This document shows positions 52,920 to 60,461 of a stretch of DNA of 64,000 nt, in pieces; within the stretch, counting starts at the first letter, position 1; every line of letters begins with the position of its first letter. The stretch comes from Leptolyngbya sp. PCC 6406. GTDB lineage: Bacteria > Cyanobacteriota > Cyanobacteriia > Phormidesmidales > Phormidesmidaceae. The notes under the pieces are model-generated. The model made no database searches. It saw nothing but the letters and a program-made list of their open reading frames with translations, and was not told the DNA's origin. The position numbers and the translations under genes were made by a program. Where the stretch lies: assembly GCF_000332095.2 (NCBI RefSeq), contig NZ_KI913949.1, forward strand, positions 4,091,882 to 4,155,881, in the 5' to 3' direction.

Positions 52920-53797
52920 TGGAAGTTTATCTTGATCCAGCTAAGCGTCACGATGCTGTGCTGTTAGTAGATATCACAGATGGGAATCCCAATGGTGACC
53001 CTGATGCAGGAAATCAACCACGCATCGATCCGGAAACGCGACAGGGACTTATGACGGATGCTTGTATTAAACGCAAACTCCGTAACTACGTTCAAGTTGT
53101 AGGGGAAGGACAAGAAGGATTATCAATCCTAATTGAAGACGGTGCTATTTTGCGCGATCGTTTTCAACCCGCCTTTGAAGCAAATGAAGTTGAATATAAA
53201 GGTGGCAAAGGCAAAAAAACGTCTGCTGAACAGCAGGAGAAACTCTCTTCTTGGTTGCAGGAACGTTATTGGGACTTACGTATGTTTGGCGGGGTGCTTG
53301 AATCAGAGTTGCGAGCAGGCCAAGTATGGGGGCCTGTACAAGTTGGTATTGCGCGCAGTATCGATCCAGTCCTACCCATGACAATGACGATCACACGCTG
53401 TGCCAGTTCTAATCTCCAAGAAGGCAAAGACCAAAAGACAATGGGGAAAAAGGAACTCATTCCCTATGGGCTTTATCGTGCCTATATTACCTATAGTCCT
53501 CACCGCGCTCCTAGTAGTCTTACCAGCAATGACCTCAAGCTTTTATGGAATGGCTTCTGCAAGTGCTGGGATTTCGATCGCAGTAGTGTTCGTGGCTTTA
53601 TGAATTGCCGTGAACTAGCCATTTTTACCCATGAAAATAAGTACGGTAATGCTTCGGCATATAAGCTCTTTGAGAAGGTTGAAATTGAGAAGAAGCCTGA
53701 AATCGGAGTCCCCCGCAAGTTTGCCGACTACACCGTCACCGTCAACACCACCGACCTACCATCAGGAGTAACCCTCACCCGCCTTTGCGAAGGCTAA
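52919..53797 (+). CDS. cas7c: Type I-C Cas7 (Csd2), Cascade backbone
   Basis: Cas7 forms the helical filament along the crRNA. The 292-aa protein carries the family start VLLVDITDGNPNGDPDAGNQ followed by PRIDPETRQGLMTDACIKRK and LRNYV. A GVLESELRAGQVWGPVQVGI segment, then MTITRCASSN and KKELIPYGLYRAYITYSPHR follow, in the usual order. The ATG shares its A with the cas8c stop. About 50 bp after its stop the operon is interrupted by a Uma2 gene instead of continuing directly to cas4. Confidence 0.95.
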   Translation: MEVYLDPAKRHDAVLLVDITDGNPNGDPDAGNQPRIDPETRQGLMTDACIKRKLRNYVQVVGEGQEGLSILIEDGAILRDRFQPAFEANEVEYKGGKGKKTSAEQQEKLSSWLQERYWDLRMFGGVLESELRAGQVWGPVQVGIARSIDPVLPMTMTITRCASSNLQEGKDQKTMGKKELIPYGLYRAYITYSPHRAPSSLTSNDLKLLWNGFCKCWDFDRSSVRGFMNCRELAIFTHENKYGNASAYKLFEKVEIEKKPEIGVPRKFADYTVTVNTTDLPSGVTLTRLCEG

Positions 53798-53845
53798 TGG
53801 TACCCCTACCGCCGCCTGTCCCCTCAGCCTGGAGGAAGACTCCCA

Positions 53846-54454
53846 ATGATTGCTCAACCCCAGACCTCGCAACACTATTCCCCCAGTGATTATCTCGACC
53901 TAGAAGTCGCGTCAGAGATGCGTCACGAATATATCAACGGAGAAATCGTGCCCATGACAGGCGGCACCCCCAATCACAATCGCATTATTCGTAATCTCTG
54001 TACGGCGCTGACATTAGCAGTGCGGGGGCAAGCCTATGAAGTCTTTATCGCCGATCAGCGCCTCTGGATTCCAGATGCTCAAATTTACACCTACCCCGAT
54101 GTCATGGTCGTAGCCGGAGAGTTGACCTATCAGCCGGGGCGACGGGATACCCTGACTAACCCGCTGTTGATTGTTGAAGTGTTGTCCCCCTCTACCCGCA
54201 GTTATGACCGGGGCGACAAATTTGCCGCTTACCGCACCATCCCCACCCTGGCGGAATATCTACGGGTCGATCAATCCAGCTACCAAATTGAACACTATGC
54301 CAAAACAGGTGCAAAGCAATGGCTGCTGCAAGTCTACGATCAGCCGGAGACGACGCTACAACTCACAACGCTAGAGGTTGAGATCGCACTCACCGACATC
54401 TACGACAAAGTGCAATTTGAAGCCGCCCCCTCAGAACCCCCTGCTCAAAACTAA
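53846..54454 (+). CDS. Uma2 (DUF820) family nuclease-fold protein inside cas operon
   Basis: The 202-aa protein matches Uma2/DUF820, a PD-(D/E)XK-type family hugely expanded in cyanobacteria: YSPSDYLDLEVASEMRHEYI, NGEIVPMTGGTPNHNRIIRN, YPDVMVVAGELTYQPGRRDT, PLLIVEVLSPSTRSYDRGDK and YRTIPTLAEYLRVDQSS. The D...ExL core is present. GGAGGAAG lies just upstream of the ATG. The biological role of Uma2 proteins is not established. It sits between cas7 and cas4 in the same direction and could be read with either; position rather than sequence suggests insertion, since Uma2 is not a known I-C component. Confidence 0.92.
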   Translation: MIAQPQTSQHYSPSDYLDLEVASEMRHEYINGEIVPMTGGTPNHNRIIRNLCTALTLAVRGQAYEVFIADQRLWIPDAQIYTYPDVMVVAGELTYQPGRRDTLTNPLLIVEVLSPSTRSYDRGDKFAAYRTIPTLAEYLRVDQSSYQIEHYAKTGAKQWLLQVYDQPETTLQLTTLEVEIALTDIYDKVQFEAAPSEPPAQN

Positions 54455-54456
54455 AC

Positions 54457-54642
54457 ATGCAATTTATGCAAGTCAATAAAGCTCTGATCGACTCCCTCGG
54501 AGTGGCCAATACCCTGAGATTTTTACAGCAACTAGGGGTGGGCTACGGCGACTATACGCAAGAACGCCACCAGTGGCTTGACCCGTTATCTCTCGACGAT
54601 TTTCGTAACTACGTCAGAGGCAAGCAGGAGGATGCAAGATAG
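54457..54642 (+). CDS. 61-aa hypothetical protein paired with Uma2 gene
   Basis: The short protein starts two bases after the Uma2 stop, so it is tightly linked to it. It reads MQFMQVNKALIDSLGVANTL, then RFLQQLGVGYGDYTQERHQW and LDPLSLDDFRNYVRG. The helix, GxGDYTxER, W/LxxLSLDD pattern resembles small cyanobacterial proteins often found beside toxin-antitoxin-like or Uma2 genes; I know of no assigned function. An internal methionine (MQVNK) is an alternative start. It is followed by a stable hairpin and then cas4. Confidence 0.7.
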   Translation: MQFMQVNKALIDSLGVANTLRFLQQLGVGYGDYTQERHQWLDPLSLDDFRNYVRGKQEDAR

Positions 54643-54686
54643 CACCTTTACTTAGGACGCGAAGAACAAGGGTGCATTTTACTTCT

Positions 54687-54705
54687 CCCCCCTTTTCAAG
54701 GGGGG
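54687..54705. terminator. Stable hairpin between effector-side and adaptation-side cas genes
   Basis: CCCCCCTT (54687-54694), loop TTC and AAGGGGGG (54698-54705) form a very stable 8-bp stem, followed by another GGGGGG run. The CCCCCTTTTCAAGGGGG motif is a common cyanobacterial intergenic repeat. Here it could reduce read-through from cas7/Uma2 into cas4-cas1-cas2. No T-run is present. Confidence 0.5.
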
Positions 54706-54782
54706 ACTAAGGGGGGTGATGCAGGATGTTGCTCACCCCCACGGCGCTTAATGCTTACGGATGAACTTGGCGACAATTAACC

Positions 54783-55424
54783 ATGAGCGATGCGACTAAA
54801 TCCCCCGACGACTACCTGATGATCAGTGCCCTCCAGCACATGGTCTTTTGTCCCCGTCAGTGTGCCCTCATCCACCTAGAGCAGGTATGGGAAGAAAATC
54901 TCTACACCCTGCGAGGGCAGCGGGTTCACGAGAAAGTTGATGTGCCAGAGCATGAGCTAATCGAGGGCATACGGGTCGAGCGGGCCATGCCCCTGTGGTC
55001 GCACCGCCTGGGGTTAACGGGCATCGCCGACGTGGTCGAGTTCCTGGCCGATGGTACCCCCTACCCCGTGGAGTATAAATCCGGCTCTAAAAAAGCCCGC
55101 GAGGCCGATGATATTCAGCTCTGTGCCCAAGCCCTGTGTCTAGAGGAAATGCTGGGCTGTGCCGTGCCCCGTGGGGCGATCTTTCACCATGCTTCGCGGC
55201 GGCGGCGGGAGGTAGTGTTTGACGACGGGTTGCGATCGCACCTCCGAGCCACCATTGACGACCTGCGCGCCCTCCTGTCTCAAACCGCCCTGCCCCCGCC
55301 CGTTGCCGACAATCGCTGTCGCGATTGTTCCCTCCTTGAAGCCTGTCTACCCCATGCGCTTCAGGGGTTTGCGAACACCGCCCGCCGCAACAATCCCTTC
55401 GCGATCGCAGATTCTGCCCCATGA
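54783..55424 (+). CDS. cas4: CRISPR adaptation protein Cas4 (I-C)
   Basis: Cas4 trims prespacers and checks the PAM during spacer acquisition. The 213-aa protein starts with LMISALQHMVFCPRQCALIH, contributing the first Cys ligand. It then has the RecB nuclease core (RLGLTGIADVVEFLADGTPY, PVEYKSGSKK, DDIQLCAQALCLEEMLG) and ends with DNRCRDCSLLEACLP, giving the C-terminal Cys ligands of the 4Fe-4S cluster. Its last codon overlaps the cas1 start (ATGA). A 60-nt spot count gives about 52% GC, higher than cas8c. Confidence 0.95.
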   Translation: MSDATKSPDDYLMISALQHMVFCPRQCALIHLEQVWEENLYTLRGQRVHEKVDVPEHELIEGIRVERAMPLWSHRLGLTGIADVVEFLADGTPYPVEYKSGSKKAREADDIQLCAQALCLEEMLGCAVPRGAIFHHASRRRREVVFDDGLRSHLRATIDDLRALLSQTALPPPVADNRCRDCSLLEACLPHALQGFANTARRNNPFAIADSAP

Positions 55425-56452
55425 AGCAAATTCTCAATACCCTGTATGTGCAAACCCAGGGAGCCTACCTCCGTCTTGACCATGACACCCTCCAGGTGGA
55501 AATTGAGAAGCAGAAGGCGCTCCAAATGCCCTTGCACCATCTCGGTGGCATCACCGTGTTTGGCAATGTGTTGCTCAGCCCATTTTTGATTCATCGCTGT
55601 GCCGAAGATGGGCGATCGCTGGTTTGGCTGACGGAATATGGTCGCTTCAAGGGGCGTTTGGCGGGCAACACAACGGGCAATGTATTGCTGCGGCGATCGC
55701 AGCATGAAGCGTTGAACCAGGCGGCGGCAACCCTGGACATTGCCCGCTACGTAGTCGCCGGGAAACTGCAAAATACGCGCAATGTGTTGATGCGCGCAGC
55801 TAGGGAAGCGAAGGCAGAGTGCGATCGCAGTCAACTTGCCCAAGCCGCCGCCACCCACGCTGAAGCCATTCGCAACACAGAAAAAGTCGCCGATCTAGAC
55901 AAGCTGCGGGGCATTGAAGGCTATGCCGCCAAGGCTTACTTTGGGGCCTTCACCGCCATGGTGCGACAAAACCGGGATGTATTTGCCTTCACGGCGCGAT
56001 CGCGCCGCCCCCCCAAAGACCCGATCAACGCCCTCCTCTCCTTTGTCTACACCCTGTTGGTGAGCGAATGTGTCGCCGCCTGCGAAGGGGTAGGGCTAGA
56101 TCCCCAAATGGGCTATCTCCACGCTTTGCGCCCTGGTCGCCCTGCCCTAGCCCTGGATCTGATGGAGGAGTTAAGGGCACCCCTAGGCGATCGCCTAGTG
56201 CTCACCCTGATCAATCGCGGCCAACTGACCCCCGAAGATTTCATCGAACGCCCTGGGGGAGCGATTCATCTCACCAAAGAAGGTCGAGCGACTTTGCTGG
56301 CGGCCTATCAAAAGCGCAAGCAGGAGGAGGTTTTTCATACGGTGATTGATGCCAAGGTGCCCCTGGGTTTGATGTCCCATACCCAGGCCCGTCTCTTGGC
56401 CCGTCATCTGCGCGGTGATGTGCCAACGTATCAGCCATTCATTTTGCGCTAA
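55421..56452 (+). CDS. cas1: CRISPR integrase Cas1 (I-C)
   Basis: Cas1 with Cas2 integrates new spacers at the leader end. The 343-aa protein starts MKQILNTLYVQTQGAYLRLD, the I-C Cas1 start. It has an N-terminal beta domain and a C-terminal helical active-site domain with Glu166 (KLRGIEGYAAKAYFGAF), His234 (MGYLHALRPGRPALALDL) and Asp246. These correspond to the metal-binding triad. The gene is intact, contains several HIP1 octamers and reaches about 60% GC in a 60-nt spot count, like ordinary host genes. It is coupled to cas4 and followed by cas2 after 20 bp. Confidence 0.96.
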   Translation: MKQILNTLYVQTQGAYLRLDHDTLQVEIEKQKALQMPLHHLGGITVFGNVLLSPFLIHRCAEDGRSLVWLTEYGRFKGRLAGNTTGNVLLRRSQHEALNQAAATLDIARYVVAGKLQNTRNVLMRAAREAKAECDRSQLAQAAATHAEAIRNTEKVADLDKLRGIEGYAAKAYFGAFTAMVRQNRDVFAFTARSRRPPKDPINALLSFVYTLLVSECVAACEGVGLDPQMGYLHALRPGRPALALDLMEELRAPLGDRLVLTLINRGQLTPEDFIERPGGAIHLTKEGRATLLAAYQKRKQEEVFHTVIDAKVPLGLMSHTQARLLARHLRGDVPTYQPFILR

Positions 56453-56472
56453 TCCATTGGAGCAAAACAGCT

Positions 56473-56763
56473 ATGGATATCCTGGTCACCTATGATGTCA
56501 ATACTGAAACGAAGGCTGGGCAGCGCCGCCTGCGTAAGGTTGCCACAACCTGCAAAAACTATGGCCAGCGGGTTCAGTGGTCAGTATTTGAATGTCGGGT
56601 CAATCAGGCCCAGTATGAGACTCTAAGGGCGACTTTGGTCAGCATTATTGATCCCAAGTTAGACAATCTCCGGTTCTACAAGCTCCCTGGTCCCCGCGAG
56701 AAATATTTTGAGCAGTTTGGCATTGATCACTACAGGGATTTTGATGAACCGCTGATCCTCTAG
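56473..56763 (+). CDS. cas2: CRISPR integration factor Cas2
   Basis: The 96-aa protein has the ferredoxin-like Cas2 fold: first strand MDILVTYDVNTETKAGQRRL with the conserved Asp8, then VATTCKNYGQRVQWSVFECR and a NLRFYKLPGP strand. It forms the central dimer of the Cas1-Cas2 integration complex. The C-terminal YFEQFGIDHYRDFDEPLIL is typical for I-C. It is the last cas gene; its stop is 173 bp before the first repeat. Confidence 0.96.
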   Translation: MDILVTYDVNTETKAGQRRLRKVATTCKNYGQRVQWSVFECRVNQAQYETLRATLVSIIDPKLDNLRFYKLPGPREKYFEQFGIDHYRDFDEPLIL

Positions 56764-56936
56764 ACCATCCGCGAACCCTTAGCACTGCTTCGATCCCTAG
56801 GGGGTTCGCGTTCCTTATCTATCAAGCGTTTCAGCAGTTTTTGACGATGATGATGGGTTGTCTGGGTTCTAAAAGTTGGGGGTTCGCGCCAGTAATGGCT
56901 AGGATGCGCTCCCAGCAAGGGTTTGGTATACTCGCA
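56764..56936 (+). promoter_or_regulatory. CRISPR leader with inverted and direct GGGTTCGCG motifs and -10 box
   Basis: CGCGAACCC (56770-56778) is inverted as GGGTTCGCG (56802-56810), and the 11-mer GGGGGTTCGCG (56800-56810) recurs at 56878-56888. TATACT (56927-56932) is a good -10 element ending four bases before the first repeat, so pre-crRNA probably starts within repeat 1. The -35 match is weak. The leader lies on the cas2 side, consistent with the degenerate repeat at the opposite end. Confidence 0.7.
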
Positions 56937-59222
56937 CCAGCGCCCAGCCTCCAGGCTGGGTGAGGATTGGAACGAGCTAAAACCGTCAGTTTGCGCGGGC
57001 TTAACCCCGCCCCAGCGCCCAGCCTCCAGGCTGGGTGAGGATTGGAACCCGATCTCCCGTGCAGTCCTGGCGCACAACCCGCCCCAGCGCCCAGCCTCCA
57101 GGCTGGGTGAGGATTGGAACTTAATCGAAAGGTATCGCCTTGATCACCAGCGTTGTCAACCAGCGCCCAGCCTCCAGGCTGGGTGAGGATTGGAACAGAA
57201 GTTAAATCCCACGACCCCTACCGGATCCGACATCCAGCGCCCAGCCTCCAGGCTGGGTGAGGATTGGAACTACAGTCCCCATTTGGCTTGGGTTCCAGGG
57301 TAAAAGCCAGCGCCCAGCCTCCAGGCTGGGTGAGGATTGGAACCCAATGCATCTAGCTCAAGCCCAAAGTGCTGAAAAGCCAGCGCCCAGCCTCCAGGCT
57401 GGGTGAGGATTGGAACTCATATCCCGAGATCACTACCGCTCCTTGCAACCCCAGCGCCCAGCCTCCAGGCTGGGTGAGGATTGGAACAACAGAGCGGCAA
57501 ATGAAAGGCGATGACCCTGACTACCCAGCGCCCAGCCTCCAGGCTGGGTGAGGATTGGAACCAGATTTGTTGGTATTGATAGGCAACGGTCAGCATCCAG
57601 CGCCCAGCCTCCAGGCTGGGTGAGGATTGGAACCCCCCTGATATCCCATGCGCTCCATAGGAATATCCCAGCGCCCAGCCTCCAGGCTGGGTGAGGATTG
57701 GAACTGAACTGCTGTAATCGATGCCCCCTGCTCGATCCCAGCGCCCAGCCTCCAGGCTGGGTGAGGATTGGAACAGCTTTTGAAGCTAGTTAATGGCTAC
57801 CTAAAGAACACCAGCGCCCAGCCTCCAGGCTGGGTGAGGATTGGAACTGGTAATCGAGAGGGGATATTTATTGACATCAGATCCAGCGCCCAGCCTCCAG
57901 GCTGGGTGAGGATTGGAACAGAACATGCAACCCCTAGACCATGCCTCTGGGACGCCTAGCCAGCGCCCAGCCTCCAGGCTGGGTGAGGATTGGAACTGCA
58001 TAGCGAAGTGACCCATCAGGCCGTTTTCTCTGCCAGCGCCCAGCCTCCAGGCTGGGTGAGGATTGGAACGCCAATCCCAGGATGGTGGATACCCTCCGCA
58101 CGCCAGCGCCCAGCCTCCAGGCTGGGTGAGGATTGGAACGCTCAAGATCTCTGCTGCTTCGGAGGTGGCACCCCAGCCAGCGCCCAGCCTCCAGGCTGGG
58201 TGAGGATTGGAACAAGCGGCGCACATCGCCCCATGAGGAGTGGATTCCAGCGCCCAGCCTCCAGGCTGGGTGAGGATTGGAACAAAGACTGGCTAGCCTC
58301 TACGCCCTATCGGGATCCAGCGCCCAGCCTCCAGGCTGGGTGAGGATTGGAACCTGCAATTGCAGAAATCTCTGCCGATGCCCAGCTACCAGCGCCCAGC
58401 CTCCAGGCTGGGTGAGGATTGGAACCCCGAACAATGGCACCCTGCGGTGGTGTACGCGCCAACCAGCGCCCAGCCTCCAGGCTGGGTGAGGATTGGAACC
58501 ACCGATGGTTGCCCGTGGCACTCCAGAGGGGGTCTAGCCAGCGCCCAGCCTCCAGGCTGGGTGAGGATTGGAACACAACGTCATTGCCGTCTCTGATCTG
58601 AAAAGACCCACCAGCGCCCAGCCTCCAGGCTGGGTGAGGATTGGAACTATCCATTTGCCGTGTAAAATCCCGCGATTATAACCAGCGCCCAGCCTCCAGG
58701 CTGGGTGAGGATTGGAACTCATCCAACACCGCATAGGTCACGCCAGGGGGTGGGGCCAGCGCCCAGCCTCCAGGCTGGGTGAGGATTGGAACCGGATGAT
58801 GAGGATTTGGTTGCGGCGACCATTGCCCAGCGCCCAGCCTCCAGGCTGGGTGAGGATTGGAACTTTGACGCTATGGACACCGCTGGCGCTGGCATTTGCC
58901 AGCGCCCAGCCTCCAGGCTGGGTGAGGATTGGAACCTAGGGATGCTCCTCTACGTGCTCATCTACATCGTCCCAGCGCCCAGCCTCCAGGCTGGGTGAGG
59001 ATTGGAACCGCACAACAACCCGGCAACGATCGCAACGCGGATACCAGCGCCCAGCCTCCAGGCTGGGTGAGGATTGGAACGGTCTCTGGGGGAATGCTGC
59101 CCGCGCCACAGTTCCAGCGTCCAGCCTCCAGGCTGGGTGAGGATTGGAACTAGCATCAGATAAGCCTCTGTCAGGTCGCTAGTTGCCAGCACCCAGCCTG
59201 GAGGCTGGGTGAGGGTTGGAAC
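56937..59222 (+). CRISPR. Type I-C CRISPR array, 32 repeats, 31 spacers
   Basis: The 37-nt repeat starts CCAGCGCCCAGCCTCCAGGC and ends TGGGTGAGGATTGGAAC. It is palindromic in the middle (CCCAGCC-TCCA-GGCTGGG, 7-bp stem) and ends ATTGGAAC where most I-C repeats have ATTGAAAC. First repeats start at 56937, 57012, 57084, 57160, 57234; the last at 59044, 59114 and 59186. Spacers are 33-40 nt. Repeats 1-30 are identical; repeat 31 has one change (GCGTCC). Repeat 32 has several changes (GCACCC, loop TGGA, GAGGGTTGG), marking the old trailer end. Open frames through the array (a SAQPPGWVRIGT-like peptide on one strand) are artefacts. No spacer source could be identified. Confidence 0.99.
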
Positions 59223-59275
59223 AGTACACCCATGCTCAAAGAAGCGGGGACATTCCCCAGCCCCTTAATCGAACC

Positions 59276-59785
59276 CTATCCGTTGCGGCGCTTCAGGGCA
59301 AGACCTGTACCCGCTGCCACCACCGAACCTAGGATCATCATGGGCTCAGGCACGCTAACCTCAGGCGTATAGTCGCGGGTGTAGAGGGACAGGTGGGATA
59401 GGGTAGGTTGCTGTCCGCCTTGATTCGTAATACCGACGGTAGACCAGTTGATGACAGAGATGTCATCCGTTAAATACAGGGTGTAGCTATTGGCAGCCTT
59501 GACAGAAAAGGCCCCAGCCCCGGTCAACCCCGTAGACCAGATTCCATCCTTAGTGGTGGTACCCCCCGACAAAAAGGTGCCGAATCCTTCATCAGACTTA
59601 CCTACCAAACTCCAAGGGCCAGGAGCTGCCAGGGTATTAAGGTTGGTAATGGCGGTTCCTGTGGCACCAGTATCATTGCCGCTAAAGGTACCCAAAAGGG
59701 TAGCAGCGGAAGCAGACATGGCCGAAAGGGAAACGATGCTGGCGGTCAGAACGGAAGTGCCAAGCAAAGCAGCAATTGTTTTCAT
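59276..59785 (-). CDS. PEP-CTERM sorting-domain protein
   Basis: The 169-aa protein has a signal peptide (MKTIAALLGTSVLTASIVSL to ASA, about residue 27). The mature domain is serine/threonine/glycine-rich (about 28-135), and the PEP-CTERM tripartite end is VPEPMMILGSVVAAGTGLAL KRRNG: the VPEP motif, a membrane helix and a basic tail. Such proteins are cut by exosortase (EpsH/Crt type) and exported to the surface or matrix; the exosortase is not in this window. AAGGA precedes the ATG. It points toward the array and lies between the array end and a CRISPR remnant. The function of the mature part is unknown. Confidence 0.88.
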   Translation of the reverse strand: MKTIAALLGTSVLTASIVSLSAMSASAATLLGTFSGNDTGATGTAITNLNTLAAPGPWSLVGKSDEGFGTFLSGGTTTKDGIWSTGLTGAGAFSVKAANSYTLYLTDDISVINWSTVGITNQGGQQPTLSHLSLYTRDYTPEVSVPEPMMILGSVVAAGTGLALKRRNG

Positions 59786-60265
59786 AGAAGTGTCCTTCTC
59801 ATTACGCGAGTTATCTTCTGGGTGAGGCTACGGTTCTAGAGACCTAGTACTTTTCGGCATAAGCCTTGTCACCGATATGTCCACCCTGCGGGAAGAGCAT
59901 AGACGCGAAGCGGCTACCTCTACATCCCCTTTCTTGAATGCCGTCAGGCTATACTCCTTTTCCCAGAAAGGGAGAAGGGAAGCCGAACGGTGAGGTCCAA
60001 CCGGGTGGGAATTTATGCGAAGTAATACTAGTGTGTTAGTAGTAAATATTCTCCATATCAGTACGTAAAGAGTGTCATTGCCGATTTCACGGAATCTTCT
60101 TCATGAACTATGAGCACCCATACAAGTGGGATTGCTACCAGTAGAAGGCCATGTTCTTTACGGGATAAGTCTTTGAGCCCCTCAGTTTCCTCGATTAATA
60201 TCCCCTCACCCCCCATACTCACCTCACTAAAGCCTGATGATTCCCCCTAGGGGAGAGTGTTCCAA
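59786..60265. other. Gene-free stretch upstream of PEP-CTERM gene
   Basis: No supportable gene. It must hold the leftward promoter of the PEP-CTERM gene. It includes an AT-rich segment at about 60000-60070 (AATACTAGTGTGTTAGTAGT) and a small CCCCTAGGGG palindrome at about 60245. No repeat copies were seen until 60266. Confidence 0.5.
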
Positions 60266-60374
60266 TCAGTGCCCAGCCTACGGGCTAGGTGAGGATTTGA
60301 GCAGCGATTTGGATATCAGGCGATCGCCCAGTTCTAATCCTCACCCAGCCTGGAGGCTGGGTGAGGATTAGAAC
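60266..60374 (+). CRISPR. CRISPR remnant: degenerate repeat, 35-nt spacer, repeat forming a 44-nt palindrome
   Basis: 60266-60302 aligns to the 37-nt repeat with 7 mismatches. 60338-60374 aligns in the same orientation, also with 7 mismatches, and shares the CACCCAGCCTGGAGG variant with the last repeat of the main array. The 35 nt between fits a spacer. The spacer's last bases (GTTCTAA) and the second repeat together make a perfect inverted repeat 60331-60374, with 21-bp arms ending AGGATTAGAAC around a GG centre. It lies about 90 bp upstream of ispH. Confidence 0.85.
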
Positions 60375-60461
60375 ACAAGTACCCTAGACAGAAATTAGGC
60401 CCCCCAGTGTGATGCGTACCCAGATATCCTAGGTAGGGAATAGCTGCCGCCCAGGAGCGTC

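Noticed and set aside
56937-59222. Long open frames with a repeated SAQPPGWVRIGT or SNPHPAWRLGAG peptide
   Set aside because: They are translations of the 37-nt CRISPR repeat in several frames on both strands, with no start sites or codon bias.
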